Part shown: positions 34,833-43,157 of the stretch, piece by piece | Position numbering within the stretch: the first letter of the stretch is position 1 | Layout: the number at the start of each line of letters is the position of its first letter | Source: an uncultured Verrucomicrobiota bacterium | Lineage (GTDB): Bacteria > Verrucomicrobiota > Verrucomicrobiia > Limisphaerales > UBA9464 | NCBI GenBank assembly: GCA_903939515.1 | Contig: CAJAHH010000154.1 | Location: forward strand, 1-46,839 | Direction of reading: 5' to 3' | Length of the DNA stretch: 46,839 bases | Translations under genes and position numbers: made by a program | The notes under the pieces: generated by a model | The model's database searches: none | The model's input: only the letters and a program-made list of their open reading frames with translations | What the model was told of the DNA's origin: nothing

Positions 34833-34846
34833 GTCTCAACTGAGAC
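34833..34846. promoter_or_regulatory. Candidate operator (GTCTCA-AC-TGAGAC) for the Xre/RES module
   Basis: A perfect 6-bp inverted repeat with a 2-bp centre lies 16 bases upstream of the antitoxin start. On the minus strand it is followed by TATTCATAAAAT, a plausible -10 region. Xre-type antitoxins commonly bind such sites to repress their own operon. The assignment is inferred. Confidence 0.5.
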
Positions 34847-34924
34847 GATCGTCAATCGCCAGCTTGTGGGATCCATCACGCACCCATTAAGGACCCGCTC
34901 TGCAAACCAACCGAATACCACTCC

Positions 34925-35010
34925 GCTGGACTGTAGCCTTTTGGCTTGGAGACCGCTAAACCCGCCGGTTCGAAACCCAACGGGCTCCACTCAAGCAGAG
35001 GTTTTTGACC
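34925..35010 (+). repeat. Partial, diverged copy of the repeat seen at 21 and 1438
   Basis: The stretch with CCGCCGGTTCGAAACCCAACGGGCTCCA matches the left-end block of copies A and B at most positions, and the following CCAAATACGAATCAGT resembles the next block of copy A. It lies between the two toxin-antitoxin modules. The similarity is moderate and the right end of the repeat is missing. Confidence 0.35.
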
Positions 35011-35019
35011 AAATACGAA

Positions 35020-35214
35020 TCAGTTCCCCGGCGGGACCGGAACCGAGAGATTCCGGCAAATGGACTGTGCGAGAAACTTTTTGATTTCGGTGTGGCGGGG
35101 AATGGCTTCTTTCCGGCCGGTCTGCGGATTGATCCAGATCGAATGGCTACCGCCTTCACGGTGAGACAAGCATCCGTGCTGACTGAGATAGCCGAGCAAT
35201 GCCCGACGTTTCAT
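35020..35214 (-). CDS. hicA: HicA-like mRNA interferase toxin
   Basis: A 64-residue protein with the dsRBD-like HicA fold: MKRRALLGYLSQHGC, then EGGSHSIWINPQTGRKEAIPRH with the catalytic His in GSH, and a C-terminal helix (EIKKFLAQSICRNL). HicA cleaves mRNA. The order is antitoxin first, the less common HicBA arrangement, and the start overlaps the end of the upstream hicB gene (ATGA). Confidence 0.82.
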   Translation of the reverse strand: MKRRALLGYLSQHGCLSHREGGSHSIWINPQTGRKEAIPRHTEIKKFLAQSICRNLSVPVPPGN

Positions 35215-35429
35215 GCCACCAGCAGTTCGGCGGTTTCCGCATGGGGATCCAAACGAAAAACCTCCTCGCGTTCAGTCTCCAGCAGGAGACGCACAGCATC
35301 CCTGAGGTCGGCCAGACATTCCTCCTTGGTCTCGCCCTGCCCATTGGCTCCAGGAACCTCGAGGCAGGTGGCCCAATAACCTCCCTCGTCGGGTTCTCCC
35401 TGATGCAAAATCGCCGTCAACTTCTTCAT
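35211..35429 (-). CDS. hicB: HicB-like antitoxin
   Basis: A 72-residue protein with the partially degraded RNase H fold of HicB: LTAILHQGEPDEGGYWATCLEVPGANGQGETKEECLADLRDAVRLLLE. It binds and inhibits HicA. There is no separate C-terminal DNA-binding domain, so autoregulation would need another route. It overlaps hicA by 4 bases. Confidence 0.85.
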   Translation of the reverse strand: MKKLTAILHQGEPDEGGYWATCLEVPGANGQGETKEECLADLRDAVRLLLETEREEVFRLDPHAETAELLVA

Positions 35430-35502
35430 GATTGTACCCTACATGTTCAATGCCCTGCGGCCAAAGATTGTTTGCCCCACGAAATCCAACACCGCACGAG
35501 CC

Positions 35503-36984
35503 CTACAAGATGGCCCGGATGGGCTGAACCTCCTCGACGCCGACGAGCTTCTGGTCGAGGCCACCGTGGAAGAAACTCAGGTGGTTGGGATCCAGGCCCA
35601 TAAGGTGCAGCACCGTCGCGTGGAGGTCTTTCACGTGCAGCGGATGCTCGACCGCGTTGGCTCCGATGTCGTCGGTCTGGCCATGACTCACCCCGCCCTT
35701 CACCCCGCCGCCGGCCATCCACATGGTGAATCCGTAGGCGTTGTGGTCTCGGCCGGTGCCCTTCTCGTATTCCGCCGTGGGCTGCCGACCAAATTCACCG
35801 CCCCACACGATCAGGGTCTCCTCGAGCATGCCTCGTTGTTTGAGATCTTGGATCAGGCCTGCAATGGGCTTGTCCGTGCGACCGGCATGGAAGTTGTGGT
35901 TCTTCTCGATGTCGGTGTGGGCGTCCCAGTTGTCATCGTTGTGGGCCCCGCCGGCATAAAGTTGAATGAAACGAACCCCCCGCTCGACCAAGCGACGCGC
36001 CAAGAGACAGCGACGCCCGAACTCCTCGGTGCGCGGGTCGTCGAGGCCATAAAGACGCCGGGTCGCCGCACTCTCGCGGGTCAAATCCACCGCCTCAGGC
36101 GCATGCCGCTGCATGTTGAAGGCCAGTTCGTAGCTGGCGATGCGGGCAGCAAGGTTGGAGTTCTCGGGGTGGAGGGCAGCGTGGTCGGCGTTGAACTCAT
36201 GGAGCGCATCCAGCACGCGACGCTGGGTACCGCCACTCATGCCAGACGGACGTTGAAGGTCGAGAATCGGATCTCCCGCAGACCGAAGGACGGTGCCCTG
36301 GTAGGTCGCCGGCATGTAGCCGCTGGCCCAGTTCTTGGACCCAGAAATGGGGCCTCCAATGGGATCGAGCATCACCGCGAAGCCCGGCAGGTTCTCACTG
36401 GCTGTGCCCAGGCCGTAATTGACCCACGAGCCCAGGCACGGGCTACCCGAAAGGATCTTGCCCGTGTTCATTTGCAGCATGGCCGAACCGTGGATGGGCG
36501 AATCGGCCGTCAGTGAGTGCAAGAAGGCGATGTCGTCGACACAGCCACCGATGTGCGGAAAAAGATCGCTGACCCATTTGCCACTCTGCCCATAACGCTT
36601 GAAGTCCCACTTGGTTCCGACGACGCGACCCTCGTTGCGCTTGCCGCCACGGCCGAAGGTCTTCACTGCGATCGTCTTGCCGTCCAAGGCATTGAGCTTG
36701 GGCTTGTGGTCGAAGGTGTCGATGTGGCTCGGCCCCCCGTACATGAAGAGGAAAATCACGCTCTTGGCCTTGGCGGGATAATGCGGTCGCTGGGGCTTCT
36801 GGGCATTCGCATCTTTTCCCATTGAAGCACCGGAACTGGCCTGAACTTTGGCACCCTCCAACGCCATCAAGCCAGCCAGGGCTGTGCCTGTAAAACCAGC
36901 CCCTGCTTGCCAGAGAAATTCACGCCGGGTGCGCCGACAGAAAGGCCCGGATTTTCCAGAGGGAATCGATGCGTGGGGCGTCAT
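35503..36984 (-). CDS. DUF1501 family Tat-exported protein
   Basis: A 493-residue DUF1501 protein (alkaline-phosphatase/sulfatase-like fold). A twin-arginine signal (RRTRREFLWQAG, then a hydrophobic stretch) precedes the mature part. Family phrases are FLFMYGGPSHIDTFDHKP, SPIHGSAMLQMNTG, GVRFIQLYAGGAHNDDNWDAH, WGGEFGRQPTAE, DHNAYGFTMWMAGGGVKGG and HATVLHLMGLD. Metal-binding Asp/His residues are in these blocks. It starts in an ATGA overlap with the stop of the DUF1549/1553 gene, the usual pairing in Planctomycetes and Verrucomicrobia. The molecular function is not established; degradation of sulfated or complex polysaccharides is often proposed. Confidence 0.92.
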   Translation of the reverse strand: MTPHASIPSGKSGPFCRRTRREFLWQAGAGFTGTALAGLMALEGAKVQASSGASMGKDANAQKPQRPHYPAKAKSVIFLFMYGGPSHIDTFDHKPKLNALDGKTIAVKTFGRGGKRNEGRVVGTKWDFKRYGQSGKWVSDLFPHIGGCVDDIAFLHSLTADSPIHGSAMLQMNTGKILSGSPCLGSWVNYGLGTASENLPGFAVMLDPIGGPISGSKNWASGYMPATYQGTVLRSAGDPILDLQRPSGMSGGTQRRVLDALHEFNADHAALHPENSNLAARIASYELAFNMQRHAPEAVDLTRESAATRRLYGLDDPRTEEFGRRCLLARRLVERGVRFIQLYAGGAHNDDNWDAHTDIEKNHNFHAGRTDKPIAGLIQDLKQRGMLEETLIVWGGEFGRQPTAEYEKGTGRDHNAYGFTMWMAGGGVKGGVSHGQTDDIGANAVEHPLHVKDLHATVLHLMGLDPNHLSFFHGGLDQKLVGVEEVQPIRAIL

Positions 36985-38945
36985 TCGAGGTAAAGGAATT
37001 CGTTGAGGTTGAAGGCCAGAAGGCAAAACGCATCCAGGGCCGCGGTCGCGCCTAAGCCTTCTTCGGAGGTCAGTAATTCAAGCAAAGCTACTCCGCGCGA
37101 AATCTCGAGGTCCGAAGGCGGACGCGTGGTGACCCGATGCAGCGCCCGCCGCACCTGCGCTTGGGGTTGGCTCCCAACCTCGGCGCGGATGCGGTCGGCC
37201 AGCACACGGGCTTGTTCGTTGAAGAAGGATCCATTGAGCATCCCCAGCGCTTGAGTCGGCTGAGTCGTCGCGAAACGCACCGGAGTGGAGCGGTCGGTTT
37301 CTGCCAAATCGAAGGAGAGCAACACCGGCGAAAGCAGCGAGCGTTTCACATGGATGTAAATGCTCCGGCGTGCCTGTTCCACTTTGGGCGAACTGCCCCA
37401 TCCCTTCCCGGGCACGGATTGGCTGGCAAGCACCTCCTTGGGCAAGGCCACATACATTCCGGGACCGTACATCCTCGGATTGCCCGAGCCACCCACCCAC
37501 AAGACCGAGTCGCGAATTTCTTCAGCGGTCAATCGACGCATGTCGAATCGGGAGAACAAGTCGTTTGCGGGATCCGCCTTCAGGGCTTCGGCCGTCGGCG
37601 TGGCCGAGGCTTGATAAGACTGCGAGGTCAGAATCAACCGGTGCAACCGCTTGAGACTCCAACCCTCTTGAATGAAGTGCCCAGCCAACCAATCCAGCAG
37701 TTCTGGATGCGTGGGAAGGCTTCCTTGGACTCCGAAGTCACTGGTGGTTCGCACCAAACCTCGGCCAAAATGATGCTGAAAAACCCGGTTGACGATGACC
37801 CGTGCGGTCAGCGGGTTGTCGGGCGAAGCAATCCAATCGGCCAAGGCCCGACGACGTCCGGAGGAACGCCCCGAAACCGGCGGGATAACCGTAGGAACGA
37901 ACGCACCGAGTACTCCAGGAAACCCCGGTTGCACCTCTTCGCCAAGGCTGCCCGGATTACCCCGGCGCAACAAATGAGTCACTGGAGCGACGGGGCCTGG
38001 CTCGGTCACGGCCAAGGCTTTGGCTTGTTTGTCGCCGGGCAACGGCACCTCGTCCGTGCCGCCTCCATTGCGGTAAGGGTGGATGTTCCGGAAAAACGCC
38101 AAGAGCGAGTAATAATCTCGCTGGGAAATCGGATCAATCTTGTGGTCGTGACAACGGGCACAATCGACCGTCAGCCCCAGAAACACCTGACCCGTAGTCG
38201 CAACGAGATCATCAAGTTGATCGTACAATGCGAGTTCCTTGTCGGCCGGGTCGTTGTCCCAAATGCCCAGGCGATAGAACCCCGTGGCGATCAAGCCATC
38301 CGCACCACTGTCCGGAAGTTCATCTCCGGCCAATTGTTCCCGGATGAAGCGGTCATAGGGCTTATCGCTGTTGAAGGCTCGAATGACGTAGTCGCGGTAC
38401 CGCCAGGCGTTTGGTTTAGCCTCGTCGGTCTCGTAGCTGTTGGTCTCAGCAAAGCGCACCAAATCGAGCCAATGACGCCCCCACTTTTCTCCGTAATGCG
38501 GGGACTCCAGCAAACGATCGACCAGGTTTTCCCACGCCTGTGCGGAAGGGTCGTTGACGAAGGCTTCGACGGCCTCGGGCGTGGGCGGCAAGCCGGTGAG
38601 ATCGTAGGTGACCCTTCGAATCAACGTCGTCCGGGTCGCTGCCTTCGGAACCGGTAGGCCCTTTTGCCGCAGGCGCTCGGCGATGAAGGTATCGATGACA
38701 TGACCGGGCACCTCACCCCGCCTCTGCGCCGCCCAGGCCGGCGGCACCGTCTGCCGCACGGGTTGGAAGGACCAGTGTGAACGCCTCGGATCCCGCGACG
38801 GAACGGAGTTTGAAGCGGTCGACGAAGTTAAAGATCCGCCTTCAGCGCCTGCGCCCGCGACGGACCGCATCGCCGCTAATCCCAGTATTAGCGCAGCAAC
38901 GCAGTCCGTCAGCCGACTCCGAATAGAGGCCAAACACGGTGCCAT
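36981..38945 (-). CDS. DUF1549/DUF1553 domain protein with cytochrome-like CxxCH motif
   Basis: A 654-residue exported protein. Signal peptide at about 1-32. The DUF1549 domain covers about 75-300 (RRVTYDLTGLPPTPEAVEAFVND, YGEKWGRHWLDLVRFAETNSYE). A heme-type motif CARCHDHKIDPI is near 250. DUF1553 covers about 375-620 (RRRALADWIASPDNPLTARVIVNRVFQHHFGRG and RLTAEEIRDSVLW). The N-terminal cytochrome domain (PSCyt1) found in long versions is missing; only the inner CxxCH is kept. It is co-transcribed with the DUF1501 gene. Confidence 0.92.
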   Translation of the reverse strand: MAPCLASIRSRLTDCVAALILGLAAMRSVAGAGAEGGSLTSSTASNSVPSRDPRRSHWSFQPVRQTVPPAWAAQRRGEVPGHVIDTFIAERLRQKGLPVPKAATRTTLIRRVTYDLTGLPPTPEAVEAFVNDPSAQAWENLVDRLLESPHYGEKWGRHWLDLVRFAETNSYETDEAKPNAWRYRDYVIRAFNSDKPYDRFIREQLAGDELPDSGADGLIATGFYRLGIWDNDPADKELALYDQLDDLVATTGQVFLGLTVDCARCHDHKIDPISQRDYYSLLAFFRNIHPYRNGGGTDEVPLPGDKQAKALAVTEPGPVAPVTHLLRRGNPGSLGEEVQPGFPGVLGAFVPTVIPPVSGRSSGRRRALADWIASPDNPLTARVIVNRVFQHHFGRGLVRTTSDFGVQGSLPTHPELLDWLAGHFIQEGWSLKRLHRLILTSQSYQASATPTAEALKADPANDLFSRFDMRRLTAEEIRDSVLWVGGSGNPRMYGPGMYVALPKEVLASQSVPGKGWGSSPKVEQARRSIYIHVKRSLLSPVLLSFDLAETDRSTPVRFATTQPTQALGMLNGSFFNEQARVLADRIRAEVGSQPQAQVRRALHRVTTRPPSDLEISRGVALLELLTSEEGLGATAALDAFCLLAFNLNEFLYLE

Positions 38946-38956
38946 GGAAACTCAGT

Positions 38957-39919
38957 TCACTTGCGCGGCGGCAAGACGGCGACCACCGGGGTCGAATTGC
39001 CAAAGCGGGTGAAATCCTTCCAGGCCCAAACCACCTTCTTCTCGTGGGTCACTTCGATGAACTGGGGATTCTCCGGACCAGCATGGCAGTTGCCGATGAG
39101 CGTATTGCCATTAGGCAGGCGATCCACACAGGTAACCCAAGCCAGCGTGATGCCGTGGAGATCGTTCTGGCTTACCTGCCATACGATCTTTCCCGCGCGA
39201 TCTACCTCGAGAACGCTGTGGCTATTGCCGCCGCCGATGAGGGTGTTTCCATTGGCCAGTCGGATGGCGCTATAGGCCTGATTGCCCCAGGCTTCTGGAC
39301 CATGACCACCCTTGCGCTCCTTGCCAAAGAGGGGGATGTCGTACTGCCAGACGATCTTGCCCGTGGCATCGTATTCACGGATCCGACCGTCGGCCTCATG
39401 GGTCACCAGGTAATTGCCATTAGCGATCTTGCGGACGCGGCGGGTATCGGAATGCGCGTTCGGATGATCGACTTGCAACTTCACCTCGCGCTGCACCTTG
39501 CCGTCATGATCCACCTCGATGATCCGGGCCGGGCCGGACTCGGCGATCATCGTTAGGCCATTTTCTACCCGCTGAAAGGCATGCACCTCGACCGGTTTGC
39601 CGGGGTTGGCCTTTGCCGCGTCGTATTCCCAAACCACTTTCTTGTCGCGGTTGACCTCTTGAACCTTTGTCCATCCCTGCTGAAGGAGCACGTTGCCATT
39701 GGGCAACACGTGCGCATCGTGGATGGCACCGACAGGGATCTCCCACTCGAAGGAACCATCCGGCGCGAGGATAGCCAGACGGTGGGTCGAATCATCAGCA
39801 GCGAGGATCCGGCGGCCCGGAATCGACAGGTCAGCAGCGTGGATCGCGAGGGTGGCGGTGACGGCAAAGATTCTGGCCAACACGGCCAGACGAGAGCCAG
39901 AGCGAGAAGTGGGGTTCAT
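38957..39919 (-). CDS. Exported PQQ-like beta-propeller protein
   Basis: A 320-residue protein with a signal peptide (about 1-28, LARIFAVTATLAIHA) and repeated propeller blades: NGNVLLQQGWTKVQEVNRDKKVVWEY, NGNYLVTHEADGRIREYDATGKIVWQY, NGNTLIGGGNSHSVLEVDRAGKIVWQ and NGNTLIGNCHAGP. The 'NGNTLIGGG..' plus 'GKIVWQ' pattern is typical of PQQ-like propellers without catalytic residues. It ends 11 bases from the DUF1549/1553 start on the same strand, so the three genes probably form one operon, with this one first. Confidence 0.85.
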   Translation of the reverse strand: MNPTSRSGSRLAVLARIFAVTATLAIHAADLSIPGRRILAADDSTHRLAILAPDGSFEWEIPVGAIHDAHVLPNGNVLLQQGWTKVQEVNRDKKVVWEYDAAKANPGKPVEVHAFQRVENGLTMIAESGPARIIEVDHDGKVQREVKLQVDHPNAHSDTRRVRKIANGNYLVTHEADGRIREYDATGKIVWQYDIPLFGKERKGGHGPEAWGNQAYSAIRLANGNTLIGGGNSHSVLEVDRAGKIVWQVSQNDLHGITLAWVTCVDRLPNGNTLIGNCHAGPENPQFIEVTHEKKVVWAWKDFTRFGNSTPVVAVLPPRK

Positions 39920-40033
39920 GGCGGGGGAATTAACTGCGGAAAGTTACGCTTACGAAACACCCGCTGTCGAGGCAACCCCGCCAGACCTTGCCAGGTTCTC
40001 GCGATCCCTCGTTTTGTGATTTACCGTTTTGGC

Positions 40034-41929
40034 TCAACCGAGGGCAGCCAACCGTTCCAAAACTCCCTCAAGCTCCACCACACGAAGGGGCTTGGTTAGG
40101 AATACATCGAAGCCGGATTGCAGAGCCTGGCGACGATCCTCTTCTAGGGCGCTGGCAGTGAGGGCGATAAGGTGGGTTCGGGTCCCCGCGCGAACCGTTC
40201 CCGATCGAGCAGAAGCGGCTGTGACCACAGACGCGGCCTCCAGTTCGCGAAGCCGGACCGCCAACTCCAGACCACTCATCCGCGGCAAGTGAAGATCGAG
40301 TAGAACGGCATCAAAGCGCGTCCCAAAAATCCAATCCGAGAGCATGGCCTCAGCCGTGTCGAGGGTCTGAACCTGATGGCCTGCTCGGGCCAGCAAAATG
40401 CGGATAAACTTCTGACTGGTGGGATCGTCATCGACCACCAGCAAGCGCAGTGCGCGGAAGGGTTTTGGGGGCGCGGGCACTGGACCACCCGGTGAGCCCG
40501 ACTGGGGATCGACCACCGGAAACACCAAGTCCACGGCGATTTGAGTCCCCTCCCCGGGTCGACTGCGCACGCTAATTTGCCCCCCCATCAACTGGACCAG
40601 CTGCCGGGAAATCACCAACCCCAACCCGGTTCCGCCCGAGAATCGTCGTTGTGCGGGACTGTCGACTTGGAAATAGGCCTGAAACAATCGGGCTTGGGTT
40701 TCCGAATCCATGCCGATGCCGGTGTCTTCTACCTCGAACCGGATGCCGACCAGGGACAAATCCCGACTCGTCAGGAGCACAACCACCCGAACCATGCCGC
40801 TCTGAGTGAACTGGATGGCATTGGAAACTAAATTAGAAACCACCTGAGCCAGTCGATCGGCATCCCCCTTCACTCGTTCGGGAAGGTGAGAATCAAATTG
40901 AACCTCCAGCGCCAATTTCTTATCGGCGGCCCGGGGTGTGAAGAGTTTGACCACTCGCTGGAACACTAGCCGAAGGTCGAATTCGTCGACCGCCATCCGC
41001 ATCTTACCGGCCTCAATCTTCGAGTAGTCGAGGCTGTCATTGAGAACATTGAGCAAGGTACTAGAGCTGGAACGGAGAGTTTGCGCCCAATCGCGTTGTT
41101 CAGCATTCAAGGAACTTTGCTCCAACAAATGGATCATCCCCAGCACGCCATTGAGCGGAGTGCGGATCTCATGACTCAACTGGGCCAGAAACAACCCTTT
41201 GGAGCGTTCCGACTTCTCGGCGCGACGCAGTTTCTCGGTCAATTCCTGGGTTCGCTCTAACACCTGATTCTCGACGGATTGGCGGACACGAATGAGATCT
41301 GACAAGCTCTGGTCTGTTTGCTGTCGGGTCGCAGAAATCTCCGAGAGGTTCCGCTGGACTCGTTGTCGCAGGCCGAGGATGGCTTCTTGAATTTCCTGCA
41401 ACTCGTCGGGAGCCCAACGGATCGAAGACAGCCTGATTTCCGGACCTTCTTGAGAATCGACGTTTTTTAAATGTCGGGGCAAAGCATCGAGAGGCCCGAC
41501 CCATTGGGCGGACAACCACGAGGCGAAGGTCAAGGCGATGGCTAGGAGGACTAATGCGGCGATGACCACCCAGACACGACTCTGCCCGCTATCCATGGCG
41601 ACCGAGTGGCTCAGGGCTGCAGCACCCTCACTGGCCTGCGATTGGAGTGAAAGATCCTTGGTATGCTTCTGGAGTGCCTGGTCCAACCATGGACCGAAGA
41701 CCAACATCGGAAGGAGCGTGAATCCCAAAAACACCACCACGAGGCTGGATCGAAACGACAACGGATTGCGCAACCGAGGCCAAAGACCCAGGCGGAAGAA
41801 CACCTTTTGAAACCGAGTGCGGGGAACCCATTGGGAAGTGGGTCGGGGTTCCGGAGTCCGGTTCCGAGCTAAGTGGCTCGGACTCGGACTGGGTTGAGCG
41901 GCGAAGAGCGGATCGCGAGGTTCAGTCAT
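40034..41929 (-). CDS. Hybrid sensor histidine kinase/response regulator
   Basis: A 631-residue membrane protein. Two membrane helices (about 62-85 and 120-142) bracket a short periplasmic loop. Coiled coil follows at about 175-245. The HisKA domain has the phospho-accepting His near 253 (LSHEIRTPLNG). HATPase motifs are the N box VVSNLVSNAIQF, DTGIGM and GGTGLGL. A C-terminal receiver domain (about 495-631) has DDDPTS, the phospho-acceptor Asp near 545 (LLDLHLP), TAS and Lys in LTKPLR. No DNA-binding output is present, so signals must pass on by phosphorelay. The periplasmic sensor part is short; the signal is unknown. Confidence 0.92.
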   Translation of the reverse strand: MTEPRDPLFAAQPSPSPSHLARNRTPEPRPTSQWVPRTRFQKVFFRLGLWPRLRNPLSFRSSLVVVFLGFTLLPMLVFGPWLDQALQKHTKDLSLQSQASEGAAALSHSVAMDSGQSRVWVVIAALVLLAIALTFASWLSAQWVGPLDALPRHLKNVDSQEGPEIRLSSIRWAPDELQEIQEAILGLRQRVQRNLSEISATRQQTDQSLSDLIRVRQSVENQVLERTQELTEKLRRAEKSERSKGLFLAQLSHEIRTPLNGVLGMIHLLEQSSLNAEQRDWAQTLRSSSSTLLNVLNDSLDYSKIEAGKMRMAVDEFDLRLVFQRVVKLFTPRAADKKLALEVQFDSHLPERVKGDADRLAQVVSNLVSNAIQFTQSGMVRVVVLLTSRDLSLVGIRFEVEDTGIGMDSETQARLFQAYFQVDSPAQRRFSGGTGLGLVISRQLVQLMGGQISVRSRPGEGTQIAVDLVFPVVDPQSGSPGGPVPAPPKPFRALRLLVVDDDPTSQKFIRILLARAGHQVQTLDTAEAMLSDWIFGTRFDAVLLDLHLPRMSGLELAVRLRELEAASVVTAASARSGTVRAGTRTHLIALTASALEEDRRQALQSGFDVFLTKPLRVVELEGVLERLAALG

Positions 41930-42036
41930 GGGGCATCAGCCACACGGGCGATGGGAATGCATCGGCATCCCCGCCCGGAAGCTTGAGCCCCACTTGGGAC
42001 GCTCAGATCACTGAGAGTGGTGAACCCCAAACTAAC

Positions 42037-43059
42037 TCAACCTGCCACGCTGCAACTGGTCTCCTGCGCAGGATGGGTTCGGCCGTGTTTGAAGGGCTCC
42101 CGCATTCGGAGGCCCAGCGCCTTGAGCAGCTCGGCATCCCGATCATAACTCGGCGACGGTACGGCCTTGGTCAGCATGAATTCGGTCTCACTGCTGAAGA
42201 TGGAATTAGCTCCGGCCATGAAGCACAGGGCTTGGGCCGTGTCGTCGAGTTTGACCCGACCTGCGGTCAGGCGAACATCTGAGCGCGGCAGGACGATGCG
42301 GGCCGTGGCGATCATGCGAATCACATCCCAGACCGGCACATCTGGGTTATCGGCCATGGGCGTGCCGGCGACCTTGCTCAGAATATTAATGGGCACGGAC
42401 TCCGGATGCGGCTCAATTTGAGAGAGCGTCTGCAGCATCTTCAATCGATCGTCCACCGTCTCGCCCAGGCCGATGATACCGCCCGAACACAAGGTCACGT
42501 TGGTCTTGCGAACTTCCTCCAAGGTCTTCAACCGATCCGCATAGGTGCGGGTGGTGATGATGGTCTCGTAGAACTCGGCCGACGAATCGACGTTGTGGTT
42601 GTAGGCGTAAAGTCCGGCCTCTTCGAGACGCTTGGCCTGATGCTCGTTGAGCATGCCCAGAGTGCAGCAAACCTCCATGCCAAGGTCGGTCACTCCGCGA
42701 ACCATATCTAGGACGCGGTCGAATTGGGCGTTGTCTTTCACCTCGCGCCACGCCGCCCCAAGACACACGCGGGAGACACCGGCCTGCTTGGCACGGTTGG
42801 CGATCTCCACCACCTTCTCCTTTTCCATGAGGCGCTCCGGGCTGACCCCGGTGGAATACCGGGAAGACTGAGCGCAGTAGGAGCAATCTTCCGGGCAGGC
42901 TCCGGTCTTAATGGAAATGAGTTTGCTGACCTGCATCTCCGCCGGGTCGTGAAACTGCCGGTGCACGCTCGCGGCTCGAAAAACGAGCTCCATCAACGGC
43001 GTGTCATACAGTTCGCGAAGGGACTCAAGGGACCAGTCGTGTCGAATATCGGCTGTCAT
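42037..43059 (-). CDS. bioB: Biotin synthase
   Basis: A 340-residue radical SAM enzyme inserting sulfur into dethiobiotin to make biotin. The [4Fe-4S] motif CPEDCSYC is at 55-62. Family blocks are [38 protein letters not shown] with the later Cys ligands for the auxiliary [2Fe-2S] cluster, and RLTAGRV with its Arg ligand. The start at 43059 ([10 protein letters not shown]) matches the usual N terminus; the frame upstream to 43329 lies in the neighbouring permease gene and is not coding. No other bio genes are in the window. Confidence 0.95.
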   Translation of the reverse strand: MTADIRHDWSLESLRELYDTPLMELVFRAASVHRQFHDPAEMQVSKLISIKTGACPEDCSYCAQSSRYSTGVSPERLMEKEKVVEIANRAKQAGVSRVCLGAAWREVKDNAQFDRVLDMVRGVTDLGMEVCCTLGMLNEHQAKRLEEAGLYAYNHNVDSSAEFYETIITTRTYADRLKTLEEVRKTNVTLCSGGIIGLGETVDDRLKMLQTLSQIEPHPESVPINILSKVAGTPMADNPDVPVWDVIRMIATARIVLPRSDVRLTAGRVKLDDTAQALCFMAGANSIFSSETEFMLTKAVPSPSYDRDAELLKALGLRMREPFKHGRTHPAQETSCSVAG

Positions 43060-43157
43060 GCGGGGCCGGTCGGCGGGTGTGCCTTCCAGAGGCCTTAGTG
43101 TGGTCGGGAGGAGGCCGGCTTGTAAACCCAAGGATATTAGGAGATTGACGGCGGGCC

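Noticed and set aside
34925-35010. tRNA-like stretch with GGTTCGAAACC
   Set aside because: I could not form acceptor, D and anticodon stems, and the T-stem pairing fails; it fits better as a diverged copy of the repeat at 21/1438.
35428-36516. 362-codon plus-strand open frame
   Set aside because: It is a shadow of the DUF1501 gene on the other strand.
37137-38657. 506-codon plus-strand open frame
   Set aside because: It is antisense to the well-supported DUF1549/DUF1553 gene and its translation has no family features; high G+C leaves the opposite strand open.
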